Part shown: positions 34,066 to 42,707 of the stretch, piece by piece
How positions within the stretch are numbered: position 1 is the stretch's first letter
Layout of the letters: each line of letters starts with the position of its first letter
Assembly (NCBI RefSeq): GCF_001898575.1
Contig: NZ_MKUD01000045.1
Location: 73,362 to 137,361 of the forward strand
Source: Spirosoma sp. 48-14
GTDB lineage: Bacteria > Bacteroidota > Bacteroidia > Cytophagales > Spirosomataceae
Direction: 5' to 3'
Length of the DNA: 64,000 nt
Made by a program: the position numbers and the translations under genes
Notes under the pieces: model-generated
Database searches by the model: none
What the model saw: the letters and a program-made list of their open reading frames with translations, nothing else
What the model was told of the DNA's origin: nothing

Positions 34066-36336
34066 ATGACTAATGCAATCGAGCATCGACCCAGCACAGA
34101 GCCTGTAATTGATCTGGAGCTGGAACGCCAGGAAATCCTGAAGCGTTACCGTCGATTGTTGCGTGCCGCAAAACCCATGCTCAAAGGCGACGACGCCAAG
34201 CTGATCAAAAAAGCCTTTAATACGTCGGCCGAAGCCCATAAAAACATGCGTCGGCGCTCAGGTGAGCCCTATATCTATCATCCGTTAGCAGTAGCGCAGA
34301 TTGCGGTTGAAGAAATTGGGCTGGGTACCACCAGTATTGTAGCCGCGCTCCTTCACGATGTTGTTGAAGATACGGATACAACCATTGCCGACATCGACCG
34401 GGCGTTTGGCCCGAAAGTGGCCCGCATCATCGACGGGCTGACCAAGATTTCGGGATATTTTGAGTATGGCACGTCGCAGCAGGCCGAAAATTTCCGGAAA
34501 ATGCTGCTGACGTTATCCGACGATGTTCGGGTTATTCTGATCAAACTGGCCGACCGACTGCACAATATGCGAACGCTGGACTCGATGCCCCGCGACAAGC
34601 AGTTAAAAATTGCATCGGAAACGATTTACATCTACGCTCCCCTCGCCCACCGCCTGGGTTTGTATACGATCAAATCGGAGCTGGAAGATCTGTACCTCAA
34701 ACACGTGGAGCCAGATGCCTATAAAGATATTGCCCGGAAATTACGTGAAACCCGGCTGGCCCGCGATCGATTTATTGGCCGTTTTATCGAACCCATCGAG
34801 AAAGATCTGGCCGAAACAGGCCTTAAATACGTAGTTAAAGGTCGGCCCAAGTCCATTTATTCGATCTGGAACAAGCTGAACAAGTCGAAAAAACCGTTCG
34901 AGGAGATTTATGATCTGTTTGCCGTTCGGATTATTCTGAAAGTACCTCCCGACGAAGAAAAAGCAGCCTGCTGGCGGGCCTATTCAATCGTTACCGATCA
35001 CTATAAACCCAACCCCGATCGGCTGAAAGACTGGATCAGTACCCCACGTGCCAATGGCTACGAATCGCTGCATACGACGGTTATGAGCAAGCAGGGACAG
35101 TGGGTGGAGGTCCAGATCAGGACGGAGCGCATGAACGAAATTGCCGAGAAAGGCTATGCTGCTCACTGGAAATACAAAGGCAACGACACGCAAACCGGCG
35201 CAGGTATTGAAGCCTGGATTAGTCAGGTGCGCGATATGATCGAGTCGGCAGGTAGCGACGGCAAAAAAGCCGCAATCGAATTCGTCGATGATTTCAGAAG
35301 CAATCTGTACAGCGAAGAAGTCTTTGTGTTTACGCCCAAAGGTGAGCTACAGGTACTGCAACGCGGAGCTACGGCTCTCGACTTTGCTTTCAGTATTCAC
35401 ACCCAGATTGGGGCGCGCTGCATGGCGGCCAAAGTCAATAATACGCTCGTTCCACTGAGTTATGTCCTCCAAAATGGTGATCAGGTCGAAGTGATTACCT
35501 CAAACCGACAGAAGCCGAATGAAGACTGGCTGCGGTTTGTGGTTACCTCAAAGGCCAAGACCAAAATCAAGGATTTAATTAAAGAGGATAATAAACGGTA
35601 TGTGACGGATGGCCGGGAAATGGTCAGCAAGAAGCTTCGTCTGTTAAAACTGGAAATGACCAACGAGGTCATTAATCAGTTACGGGCCTACTTCGGCTCG
35701 AAAACAACTGATGATTTCTTCTATCGGGTTGGCAAAGGACATATCGATGTTGCTGAACTCAAGAAATTCAAGGCCGATAAAGAAGCCAAAGAAAATCGGG
35801 CCAATAAACTAAATACCGATGCCCTGCCCGATGCCAAAGCATTCGTTAAGGAACTGAAGAAAATCCATGGCGAACGGGCAGATGCCGACATGCTGCTCAT
35901 TGGCGAAGACATGGACCGCATCGATTACACGCTGGCTAAATGCTGCAATCCGATTTCGGGCGACGATGTGTTCGGCTTTGTGACCATCAATGAAGGCATT
36001 AAAATTCACCGGGTCACCTGCCCCAACGCCGTCGAACTGATGTCGAATCACGGTAATCGGATCATCAAGGCGAAGTGGACTAGCCAGAAAGAACTGGCTT
36101 TTCTGGCTGGGCTGCGCATTACCGGAACCGACCGGGTGGGGCTTATCAACGATGTAACCCGTGTGATTAGTAACGAGTTACACATCAACATGCGCTCAGT
36201 AGCCATCGACTCCAAAGACGGCATTTTTGAAGGGAATATCAAACTCTATGTTCATGATACTGAACATCTTGAAACCCTTATGCGCAAACTAGAGCGGGTT
36301 CCGGGCGTGTTCGAGGTCATTCGCTTCGACTCATAA
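34066..36336 (+). CDS. RelA/SpoT bifunctional (p)ppGpp synthetase/hydrolase
   Basis: A 756-residue stringent-response enzyme. Order: HD hydrolase domain with LLHDVVEDTD (His97-Asp98 and the following Glu-Asp); synthetase domain with GRPKSIYSIWNKL, YESLHTTV and EVQIRTERMNEIAEKGYAAHW; TGS domain (EVFVFTPKGELQVLQRGATALDFAFSIH); helical region; zinc-finger-like CCNPISGDDVFGF; and a C-terminal ACT domain (FLAGLRITGTDRVGLINDVTRVI). Hydrolase and synthetase residues are both intact, so it should be bifunctional (Rsh/SpoT). I start at ATG 34066; an upstream TTG at 34015 lies in promoter-like sequence (TATCTTGG, 34011-34018). Confidence 0.97.
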   Translation: MTNAIEHRPSTEPVIDLELERQEILKRYRRLLRAAKPMLKGDDAKLIKKAFNTSAEAHKNMRRRSGEPYIYHPLAVAQIAVEEIGLGTTSIVAALLHDVVEDTDTTIADIDRAFGPKVARIIDGLTKISGYFEYGTSQQAENFRKMLLTLSDDVRVILIKLADRLHNMRTLDSMPRDKQLKIASETIYIYAPLAHRLGLYTIKSELEDLYLKHVEPDAYKDIARKLRETRLARDRFIGRFIEPIEKDLAETGLKYVVKGRPKSIYSIWNKLNKSKKPFEEIYDLFAVRIILKVPPDEEKAACWRAYSIVTDHYKPNPDRLKDWISTPRANGYESLHTTVMSKQGQWVEVQIRTERMNEIAEKGYAAHWKYKGNDTQTGAGIEAWISQVRDMIESAGSDGKKAAIEFVDDFRSNLYSEEVFVFTPKGELQVLQRGATALDFAFSIHTQIGARCMAAKVNNTLVPLSYVLQNGDQVEVITSNRQKPNEDWLRFVVTSKAKTKIKDLIKEDNKRYVTDGREMVSKKLRLLKLEMTNEVINQLRAYFGSKTTDDFFYRVGKGHIDVAELKKFKADKEAKENRANKLNTDALPDAKAFVKELKKIHGERADADMLLIGEDMDRIDYTLAKCCNPISGDDVFGFVTINEGIKIHRVTCPNAVELMSNHGNRIIKAKWTSQKELAFLAGLRITGTDRVGLINDVTRVISNELHINMRSVAIDSKDGIFEGNIKLYVHDTEHLETLMRKLERVPGVFEVIRFDS

Positions 36337-36340
36337 TATC

Positions 36341-36426
36341 GGTTTATGGTATCCATCGTATGGTTTACGGAGACTAACGCGTCAACATTTCTTGCGTCAG
36401 CCTCCGTAAACCGTAAACCATAAACC
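36341..36426. repeat. Nested foldback between rsh and fur genes
   Basis: Outer arms GGTTTATGG (36341-36349) and CCATAAACC (36418-36426) are exact. Inner arms of 19 bp (36362-36380 and 36394-36412, starting GGTTTACGG) have two mismatches. The 9-nt word GGTTTAYGG recurs in drifted form on both arms. No T tract follows. Confidence 0.7.
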
Positions 36427-36428
36427 TC

Positions 36429-36436
36429 TACCTTTG
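36429..36436 (+). promoter_or_regulatory. -7 promoter element upstream of the Fur-family gene
   Basis: TACCTTTG is an exact match to TAnnTTTG, 26 bp before the fur start. The -33 position falls in the right arm of the foldback (GTAA) and does not match TTTG, so a partner element is unclear. Confidence 0.4.
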
Positions 36437-36461
36437 CACCTTAAACTAATCGGAACCGGAT

Positions 36462-36971
36462 ATGCCTGCGCCGAATCAATCTAATTTAGACGCGGCTCAG
36501 TCGATTTTTAGGGCTTACCTCGAACGGAAAGGCCTGCGAAAGACCCCTGAGCGCTTTGCCATACTCGAAGAGATTTACAACCGGCAAGACCACTTCGACG
36601 TGGATGAGTTGTACATCTCGATGAAGAACAAAAAATACCGGGTGAGCCGGGCTACTGTCTATAATACCCTTGACGTACTAGTTGACTGCGACCTGGTCAC
36701 CAAACATCAGTTTGGCCGTAACCTGGCCCAATACGAAAAATCGTATGGATATCGCCAGCATGACCATCTCATTTGCACCGACTGCCATAAGGTCATGGAG
36801 TTCTGCGACCCCCGCGTTCAGAACATCCAGAATATGGTTGGCGACATGCTCAAATTCAATGTCATGCACCACTCGTTGATTTTCTATGGTTCATGTACCC
36901 GCGACTTTTGCGAAAACCGCCAGGAGTCCGAAAAAGACCAGCAGGGTATTCAAGTTCCTGTGGAAGAATAA
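36462..36971 (+). CDS. Fur-family transcriptional regulator
   Basis: A 169-residue metalloregulator. The winged helix has KTPERFAILEEIYN and SRATVYNTLDVLVDCDLV (recognition helix). The dimer domain keeps HDHLICTDCHKVMEFCD with a CxxC zinc site, and a later HHSLIFYGSCTRDFC supplies the second Cys pair. It could be an iron (Fur), peroxide (PerR) or zinc (Zur) sensor; sequence alone does not settle this. It is followed by DUF3291 and purA genes on the same strand, with a gap of about 110 bp. Confidence 0.93.
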   Translation: MPAPNQSNLDAAQSIFRAYLERKGLRKTPERFAILEEIYNRQDHFDVDELYISMKNKKYRVSRATVYNTLDVLVDCDLVTKHQFGRNLAQYEKSYGYRQHDHLICTDCHKVMEFCDPRVQNIQNMVGDMLKFNVMHHSLIFYGSCTRDFCENRQESEKDQQGIQVPVEE

Positions 36972-37020
36972 TGGAATGAATCACGCATAATGCACCCTAT
37001 AAAATGGCTATTGAGGTAAA

Positions 37021-37042
37021 TCGTAGTACACTCGTAGTACAC
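37021..37042 (+). repeat. Two tandem 11-bp repeats
   Basis: TCGTAGTACAC occurs twice without spacing, 41 bp before the DUF3291 start. Flanking AAAATGG (37001-37007) and CCATTTT (37044-37050) can pair around it. Too few units for a firm operator call. Confidence 0.4.
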
Positions 37043-37082
37043 TCCATTTTACATGGTTTTCCGCCTATTGTTGAATTCACCG

Positions 37083-37556
37083 ATGCCGCTAGCTCAACTG
37101 AATATTTCGCGGATGCTTGCACCCGATATTACGCATCCTATTATGGCTGATTTTGTGGCGCAACTTGAAACCATTAACCAACTGGCCGAACAAAGTGAAG
37201 GTTTTCTATGGCGGCTCAAAGGTGATGGGAATAATGCCACTGATTTACGTCCGTTCGACGATGAACGTATCATTGTGAATATGTCTGTTTGGGAGTCGGT
37301 AGAAGCGCTACAGAATTTTGTCTTTAGAAGTCGCCATACCGATGTCATGAAAGACCGCCGGAAATGGTTTGAAAAGCCAGATCAGGCCACGACTGTACTG
37401 TGGTGGGTTCCTGTGGGCCATATCCCAACCATTCAGGAAGCCAGAGCGCGTCTGGAACACCTAAATGCAAATGGTCCTGGCCCACATGCCTTTACGTTTC
37501 GCACCATTCAGCCTGAGTCAACTGCACTCGGTATCATCAATCCAGAATTAGTGTAA
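37083..37556 (+). CDS. DUF3291 family protein
   Basis: A 157-residue cytoplasmic protein matching DUF3291, a dimeric alpha/beta-barrel family related to antibiotic-biosynthesis-type monooxygenases. Signatures: LAQLNISRMLAPDITHPIMADF, then EGFLWRLKGDGNNATDLRPFDDERIIVNMSVWESVEAL, RRKWFEKPDQATTVLWWVPVGHIPTIQEARARL and a final GPHAFTFRTI. The start at 37083 gives the family's usual N-terminus. Substrate unknown. It lies between the Fur-family gene and purA. Confidence 0.86.
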   Translation: MPLAQLNISRMLAPDITHPIMADFVAQLETINQLAEQSEGFLWRLKGDGNNATDLRPFDDERIIVNMSVWESVEALQNFVFRSRHTDVMKDRRKWFEKPDQATTVLWWVPVGHIPTIQEARARLEHLNANGPGPHAFTFRTIQPESTALGIINPELV

Positions 37557-37586
37557 CCATAGCTGCTACAGCAGCCCATTATCAGA

Positions 37587-38873
37587 ATGATCGATGTTTT
37601 ATTAGGCCTCCAGTGGGGCGACGAAGGAAAGGGCAAAATCGTAGACGTATTAGCCCCAAAATATCAGGTGGTAGCCCGGTTTCAGGGCGGTCCAAACGCT
37701 GGGCACACGCTTGAATTTAACGGTCTGAAGCACGTACTGCACCAGATTCCGTCGGGTATCTTTCGCGACGATATTCTCAATATCATTGGCAACGGCGTTG
37801 TTCTTGACCCGATTGTGTTCAAAAAAGAAATCGATGGGCTGGCAAAGTATAACCTGGCCTTAACCCAGAATCTGCAGATTTCCCGGAAAGCCTCTATCAT
37901 TCTGCCTACCCACCGCCTGCTGGATGCTGCCTATGAGCAGGCCAAAGGCGAATCGAAAATTGGATCGACCCTGCGCGGTATTGGTCCTACCTATCAGGAC
38001 AAAGTGGCCCGTCAGGGTTTACGGGTTGGCGATATTCAATCCCCTAATTTCCGGGCGAAATACGACAAGCTGGTAACGCTTCATAAGGTTATCCTCGATC
38101 AGAACCAGTTTGACTATGCCTCCATACTGCCCCAGGCCGAAGAAGAATTTTTCGGTGCTGTGGAGTTTATGCAGCAGTTTAAGCTGACTGATAGTGAATA
38201 TACGGTCAACGAAGCATTGGTAGAAGGCAAAAAAGTACTGGCCGAAGGTGCCCAGGGTTCACTGCTTGACATTGACTTCGGTTCATATCCGTTCGTTACC
38301 TCGTCCAATACCATGACTGCCGGAGCCTGCACAGGGCTTGGGGTTGCGCCCCGACAGATCGGCGAAGTGTACGGCATATTTAAGGCCTACTGCACGCGAG
38401 TCGGTAGTGGGCCTTTCCCAACCGAACTTTCGGACGAAACCGGCGAACAAATCCGTCAGGAAGGTCGCGAGTTTGGTGCCACAACGGGCCGTCCCCGTCG
38501 GTGTGGCTGGCTCGATCTGCCTGCGCTCAAATATGCGATCATGATCAATGGCGTTACGCAGTTGGTGATGATGAAAGTGGACGTACTGAATATTTTTGAC
38601 GAGATCAAGGTTTGTACGCACTACGAATTGCCCGATGGTACTGTTACGGAGCAACTGCCTTACGATCTGTGCGACACCGCCGTTACGCCAATCTATAAAA
38701 CGTTTAAAGGCTGGCAGGCCGATCTGACCAACATTCGTTCGTTTAGCGACGTACCTGAAGCCCTGGCCGATTACGTTTATTTCCTGGAAGACACCCTGGG
38801 TTTACCCATCAACTTTATCTCAACCAGTCCTGACCGGGAAGCGATTATCCACCGTCAGGCTGTAATTGCCTAA
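37587..38873 (+). CDS. purA: Adenylosuccinate synthetase
   Basis: A 428-residue enzyme converting IMP, GTP and aspartate to adenylosuccinate, the first AMP-specific step. The GTP-binding QWGDEGKGK is at about 9-17, GGPNAGHT follows, and GSTLRGIGPTYQDKVAR and EGAQGSLLDIDFGSYPFVTSSN are the IMP/switch segments. The loop VGSGPFPTEL and the C-terminal TSPDREAII are intact. Length and motif order are canonical. It follows the DUF3291 gene by 30 bp. A 13-bp hairpin begins 18 bp after its stop. Confidence 0.98.
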   Translation: MIDVLLGLQWGDEGKGKIVDVLAPKYQVVARFQGGPNAGHTLEFNGLKHVLHQIPSGIFRDDILNIIGNGVVLDPIVFKKEIDGLAKYNLALTQNLQISRKASIILPTHRLLDAAYEQAKGESKIGSTLRGIGPTYQDKVARQGLRVGDIQSPNFRAKYDKLVTLHKVILDQNQFDYASILPQAEEEFFGAVEFMQQFKLTDSEYTVNEALVEGKKVLAEGAQGSLLDIDFGSYPFVTSSNTMTAGACTGLGVAPRQIGEVYGIFKAYCTRVGSGPFPTELSDETGEQIRQEGREFGATTGRPRRCGWLDLPALKYAIMINGVTQLVMMKVDVLNIFDEIKVCTHYELPDGTVTEQLPYDLCDTAVTPIYKTFKGWQADLTNIRSFSDVPEALADYVYFLEDTLGLPINFISTSPDREAIIHRQAVIA

Positions 38874-38890
38874 GGTGTTTTTACCTATAT

Positions 38891-38930
38891 GATCCCGGCA
38901 AGGTGCTTTTCAGTATTCCTTGCCGGGATC
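38891..38930 (+). terminator. Strong hairpin after purA
   Basis: GATCCCGGCAAGG (38891-38903) and CCTTGCCGGGATC (38918-38930) pair over 13 bp, with a 14-nt loop that contains CTTTTC. No T run follows on the plus strand. It lies 26 bp before the next gene's start, so it may separate the two expression units. Confidence 0.6.
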
Positions 38931-38956
38931 ACATGTATCCTCTCTCTGCCCGTTCC

Positions 38957-39655
38957 ATGTCAGTAACCGATTTTTACCGAACCTTCTACCAAACTGACCA
39001 GTTGTACCGTCTGGCAGATGAGTCGTGGGAGCCCTCAAAACCAGTTGCGGTAGATGTTGCTGATCCAGTAGCTATGGTTGCATCGGAAATTGATTTACTG
39101 GCCGAACTGGACATGCTATCGGCAAATGGTCAACCCACTGCGCAGGTAATCACGCCAGAGCCAGAGCCGTCAATAATCTCCGTCCAATTTCCGGCAGAGT
39201 CAGCCGCAGAAGCGCCGGAGGTTTTGCCCGACCTGGCACCGCGCCCTAAAGTACCACAGGTAGTTCCACCCTTGCAGCAAAAACCCCGGTTGCCGTTGTT
39301 AAATCATAAAGTGCTGCTCCTGGCCGATGAAGAGCTGGACCCCAGCAACTTATTATTCCTGGAAAAAATCCTGAAAGCTGTCAACCTGAATATCGACGGG
39401 GTTGACCTGCTGAATCTGCATGGGGTAAAAGACATGGATTTTGCGGAATTGCTTCGGGGTAAGTACATCAATCACTTTATTACCTTTGGCGTACCCTTCG
39501 AGCGCATCAATCTCGACATCATGATGGACCGCTATTCGCCGGTTCGCTTCGAGGGAATTACTTTTCTGATGGCCGATTCGTTACCAACCATTGAAGCCGA
39601 TCAGAACTTAAAGAAACGACTCTGGACGGCTCTTCAGCGCGTATTCCTGCGCTAG
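38957..39655 (+). CDS. Hypothetical protein with HolD-like C-terminal domain
   Basis: A 232-residue protein that I do not firmly recognise. An N-terminal helix (MSVTDFYRTFYQTDQLYRL) is followed by a Pro/Glu/Ala-rich linker (40-110) and a compact C-terminal domain: KVLLLADEELDPSNLLFLEKILKAV, DLLNLHG, INHFITFGVP, FEGITFLMADSLPTIEADQNLKKRLWTALQRVF. The strand-helix order and the last 'solpTIeaDqnLKrrLW.aLk' pattern recall DNA polymerase III psi (HolD) or related uracil-glycosylase-fold proteins. I start at ATG 38957; GTG 38903 in the same frame lies inside a hairpin. Its stop shares CTAG with the next, convergent gene. Confidence 0.62.
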   Translation: MSVTDFYRTFYQTDQLYRLADESWEPSKPVAVDVADPVAMVASEIDLLAELDMLSANGQPTAQVITPEPEPSIISVQFPAESAAEAPEVLPDLAPRPKVPQVVPPLQQKPRLPLLNHKVLLLADEELDPSNLLFLEKILKAVNLNIDGVDLLNLHGVKDMDFAELLRGKYINHFITFGVPFERINLDIMMDRYSPVRFEGITFLMADSLPTIEADQNLKKRLWTALQRVFLR

Positions 39656-40719
39656 TGACTCTGCTGTTTCAATTTCTTCAAAACAGCTTTTACCTGATCG
39701 AACTCGGCCGGACGGAGGCTATCGGCCCCTTTGTAATGGTCTTCAAAAAAATCAATGTAGGTCTGAATGGTAGTTCCATCGGGCGATGTATAGTGCACAT
39801 CGGCGCCCCGCTGAATCAGCAACAGGCACGCATCCCAATACCCAAAAGCCGACGCAAAGAGCAAGGGAGTATACTTTTTCGTATTCTGGTCATAGGTGCC
39901 CACTAGCATACAATCGGCCCCACGGTCGAGCAGGAGCCGAACTTTATCAATCGAATCAGGCCCACCGGAACGAATGGCTTCATAGAGAATTGGGACGCCA
40001 TTGCTGCCCACTGCATTCGGATCGGCACCGTGATCGAGGAAAAATTGGAGCATATTGGGCGTAGCATTCCAGACCGAAGCGGCATGGGTCGATACACGAG
40101 CCGAGTTCGTACTGTTAATGGTGGCTCCAGCCGCCAACATAAGTTCCATGATCTGCTTTGTCTTTTCCCAGTCTCTGGTATACTGGCTATAGTGCGTTGC
40201 GATGTAGTCGAGAGCGGTTTGCTCGCCCTGGATATCCAGATTATTGATTTGCGGGCAAGGTTCCTGCAATAGGGTTGCTACCTTATCAACATTTTGGTCA
40301 AAACAGGCAGCCAGCAACTTTTTAAGTGTCGGATCTGAAAAATATGCTGATCCATCATAATTAGATTGTGAATAGGTGATAGCCTTGACAACATCTTTCA
40401 GACTGGAACCGAGGTTGCTTACCAGCAGGACAGCAAACGGCAACATAATCAACGAAAAAGCTGCATATTTACTCCATACGTGAGGAATCAGATTAAGGAC
40501 CAGCAATACGCCTAGAACAATACCTGCCAGTATCAGGGCAGCCTCACCCATTCCTCGCCCAGCCGCATCGCCCCCTCTGGTCGGGAATAGTAACGAGATG
40601 ATCACTAAAAGAGCCAGAATTCCAATAACAATCCAATTGATAACGGTGATGTATTTCAGCATAGCTGTGTATTTCGTCTCAGTGGATTTTATGGTTTGTT
40701 TTGCCTCTGTGACTTCCAT
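39652..40719 (-). CDS. Ankyrin-repeat membrane protein
   Basis: A 355-residue protein. Three hydrophobic helices come first (INWIVIGILALLVIISLLF, ALILAGIVLGVLLVLNLI, FSLIMLPFAVLLVSNLG), then a soluble ankyrin region of about five repeats (from SDPTLKKLLAACFDQNVDKV to TTIQTYIDFFEDHY), with motifs such as FLDHGADPNAVGSNGVPILYEAIRSGG and LLIQRGADVHYTSPDG. Ankyrins usually bind protein partners. I start at ATG 40719; ATG 40770 in frame is also possible. The stop codon overlaps that of the convergent upstream gene (CTAG, 39652-39655). It lies right after the DUF3592 gene. Confidence 0.82.
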   Translation of the reverse strand: MEVTEAKQTIKSTETKYTAMLKYITVINWIVIGILALLVIISLLFPTRGGDAAGRGMGEAALILAGIVLGVLLVLNLIPHVWSKYAAFSLIMLPFAVLLVSNLGSSLKDVVKAITYSQSNYDGSAYFSDPTLKKLLAACFDQNVDKVATLLQEPCPQINNLDIQGEQTALDYIATHYSQYTRDWEKTKQIMELMLAAGATINSTNSARVSTHAASVWNATPNMLQFFLDHGADPNAVGSNGVPILYEAIRSGGPDSIDKVRLLLDRGADCMLVGTYDQNTKKYTPLLFASAFGYWDACLLLIQRGADVHYTSPDGTTIQTYIDFFEDHYKGADSLRPAEFDQVKAVLKKLKQQSH

Positions 40720-40773
40720 AGTTCTTCGTAGTTGATGGCGAATTGATAAATACCTGATGAAACCTGCCATCGA

Positions 40774-41208
40774 TTAGCCAGCTACCAGCCATTCCCAAAT
40801 AGCCCCAACCGATTCCCCGATTGTCCAGACAGATAGTAGGAGAAATACAGACCCTATACCTGCCATAACATACACCAGCAGGTAATCGCCATCTAGCTGA
40901 ACCCGCTCCGGTTTTGCCGGATCGTAATAGAGCGTCACCTCCTGGCCAATAGCATAAGCCGGAGGGTTACGCCCTTCTGAACTATGAAATACCAACTCAC
41001 GGCCATCCTGTATACGATAGCGAACAGAAGGGGCTACAGGGTATTCGCGCGGTTTTATCCGGTGCATACTAATCACAACTCCTTTGGTCATGACACCTTT
41101 TTTGACCAACTGCTGATGGTCGTAATAGAGGTAACCGGCAATGCCAACCAGCAAAACACCGATTAAGAAAAAGAGGAGAATCAATAGATCGGCCATAGAG
41201 AGTTTCAT
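40774..41208 (-). CDS. DUF3592 family membrane protein
   Basis: A 144-residue protein: TM helix (LLILLFFLIGVLLVGIAGYLYY), a small beta domain (GVVISMHRIKPREYPVAPSVRY, DGRELVFHSSEGRNPPAYAIGQEVTLYYDPAKPERVQLD) and a second TM helix at the end (LLVYVMAGIGSVFLLLSVW). This is the DUF3592 plan; the GxxVxVxYxPxxP element is typical. Function is unknown. I start at ATG 41208; upstream codons lack family character. It precedes the ankyrin gene by about 55 bp, so they share a transcript. Confidence 0.82.
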   Translation of the reverse strand: MKLSMADLLILLFFLIGVLLVGIAGYLYYDHQQLVKKGVMTKGVVISMHRIKPREYPVAPSVRYRIQDGRELVFHSSEGRNPPAYAIGQEVTLYYDPAKPERVQLDGDYLLVYVMAGIGSVFLLLSVWTIGESVGAIWEWLVAG

Positions 41209-41485
41209 CAGTACGGAACGTGGCGGACAAATGATCAGTATCCGGTCTACGAAACTGGCAGAAAACGCCGACGATCGCCAGAAGCAGTCAACAACTGGTA
41301 GATTTGAGCTAACAGTTTGCAGAAATCCCTTCACTGAATACAGGACTCAGAATACGGTTTCTGACGAAATTCTTCTCCGTCTGTCCAGAATGATTTGCAT
41401 TCATACCGTACTATTTCCGTATTTACAGCCGTTTTTCGTTTAACAACCTGATCCGGCCAGCCTGCTCAATGGCCCGGCTTCGATA

Positions 41486-42562
41486 ATGACGCTTTTTCAA
41501 CGATTTCAGTCTTTTTTTTCTCGTACTACCCCTGTTCCGGCGACGCTCACACCCGCTTCGCTGGTTCATACGCCATCGGTAAGCCCAGGTCCTAAAGAAA
41601 CCATCAACGCGTTGGCTGCTTACTCGATTCCGGCCGTCCCGGTTCCAGCCGAACCCCTCCCCCACTGGTTGGCGGATGAAGAAAGTCTACGCGATGAAGG
41701 GGTATTGTTTGGCCTCTCCGACGCCCGGCCCGATAGCAAACTCGCGCAGATTCGGGCTTATTTTGCGCAGTTAACTGCTCCGTTCGAAGAGGCAATTGGT
41801 CAGTATACCGAAAAAATCAGTGAGCTTAATCTCTTCATCGAACAACGCGAAAACCGTCTGACAGCCCTCCGTGATCAGCTCGACACGCTGCGTGACAAAC
41901 AGCCTGGTACGAACAACTTATTTCGAAACAGTATTAGTCTGGTGCTTTCCCTTGCGCTGTGCGTCGGAAATTATTTCCTGATTGATGAAACGCTACAGCC
42001 TGCCTTCGCCAACCGCTGGATCGCCGTGGGTGTCTTTCTGGCAGGTATGTTCAATCTGGCCGGGCGTACATCGTTTTTCTACGAAACCAATACCCGGCTA
42101 ACGGTCCGTCGTCTTTTGGAAGAAGTAGGTCTGCCCCTGGCCACCTCTGTTTTCATCTTCATTCAGGCGCTTCAATCGCAACCGGTGATCAAATCTATTG
42201 GCTTATTCATCTTTGTTTTCTTCCTGTTTTTGCTGGCTGGTAAACTACTACTGAACACTTTATCGGCCATTCAGACTGATCTTCTTACGATTCAGCAAAA
42301 TCGGCAGCTACTTGTTCAGAAGGCGCAAAACATAGCCATTTGGGAGGCCGATATAGAACGGCTTACACAGGAGATTGATGCCTTTCGGATGCAGAAGTGG
42401 CCTATTGTTACAGCCCTGAATCAGGCCGAAACAAATCTGACCCGATTGAACACTCAGCGCGATGGCTTTGTTCATTTATTTATAAGTGAATTCGAACTGG
42501 CCCGTAGCCTTCGCGATCGACTTACCGAACAACAGCGAAAAGGCATTATAAACTATGAATGA
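41486..42562 (+). CDS. Coiled-coil / 4-TM / coiled-coil protein, copy A
   Basis: A 358-residue membrane protein of no known family. The N-terminal 90 residues are disordered (Pro/Ser/Thr/Ala). A coiled coil follows (about 95-150: EKISELNLFIEQRENRLTALRDQL), then two TM segments (SLVLSLALCVGNYFLI; WIAVGVFLAGMFNLAG), a charged loop, two more TM segments (LPLATSVFIFIQALQ; SIGLFIFVFFLFLLAGKLLL) and a C-terminal coiled coil (ILTIQQNRQLLVQKAQ to ERLTQEIDAF). Copy B downstream has the same architecture. Gene order is shared with the neighbouring ankyrin and DUF3592 genes, but the strand differs. The protein may tether or shape a membrane complex. Confidence 0.7.
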   Translation: MTLFQRFQSFFSRTTPVPATLTPASLVHTPSVSPGPKETINALAAYSIPAVPVPAEPLPHWLADEESLRDEGVLFGLSDARPDSKLAQIRAYFAQLTAPFEEAIGQYTEKISELNLFIEQRENRLTALRDQLDTLRDKQPGTNNLFRNSISLVLSLALCVGNYFLIDETLQPAFANRWIAVGVFLAGMFNLAGRTSFFYETNTRLTVRRLLEEVGLPLATSVFIFIQALQSQPVIKSIGLFIFVFFLFLLAGKLLLNTLSAIQTDLLTIQQNRQLLVQKAQNIAIWEADIERLTQEIDAFRMQKWPIVTALNQAETNLTRLNTQRDGFVHLFISEFELARSLRDRLTEQQRKGIINYE

Positions 42563-42703
42563 TAGATATTTACTTACCAGATAAAGCACTGACTTACAAG
42601 CAACTGACCCGATCAAATCAGTTATTCAGCAGCATGTAAGTTCCGTATCTGCTTACTGGTTTTGTTTTAGTAAGATAGCGAAACGCATAACTTATCATTC
42701 ATA
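42554..42703. repeat. Foldback between the two coiled-coil membrane genes
   Basis: TATGAATGATA (42554-42564), overlapping the stop of copy A, is the exact reverse complement of TATCATTCATA (42693-42703), which ends 5 bp before the start of copy B. Inside are shorter pairs such as ACTTACA with TGTAAGT. This can bring the end of one gene to the start of the next in the transcript. Confidence 0.5.
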
Positions 42704-42707
42704 CTTG

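Noticed and set aside
38903..38956. GTG start for the HolD-like gene
   Set aside because: The GTG lies inside the stem of the post-purA hairpin, and the extra codons have no helix or motif; ATG 38957 starts a clear amphipathic helix.
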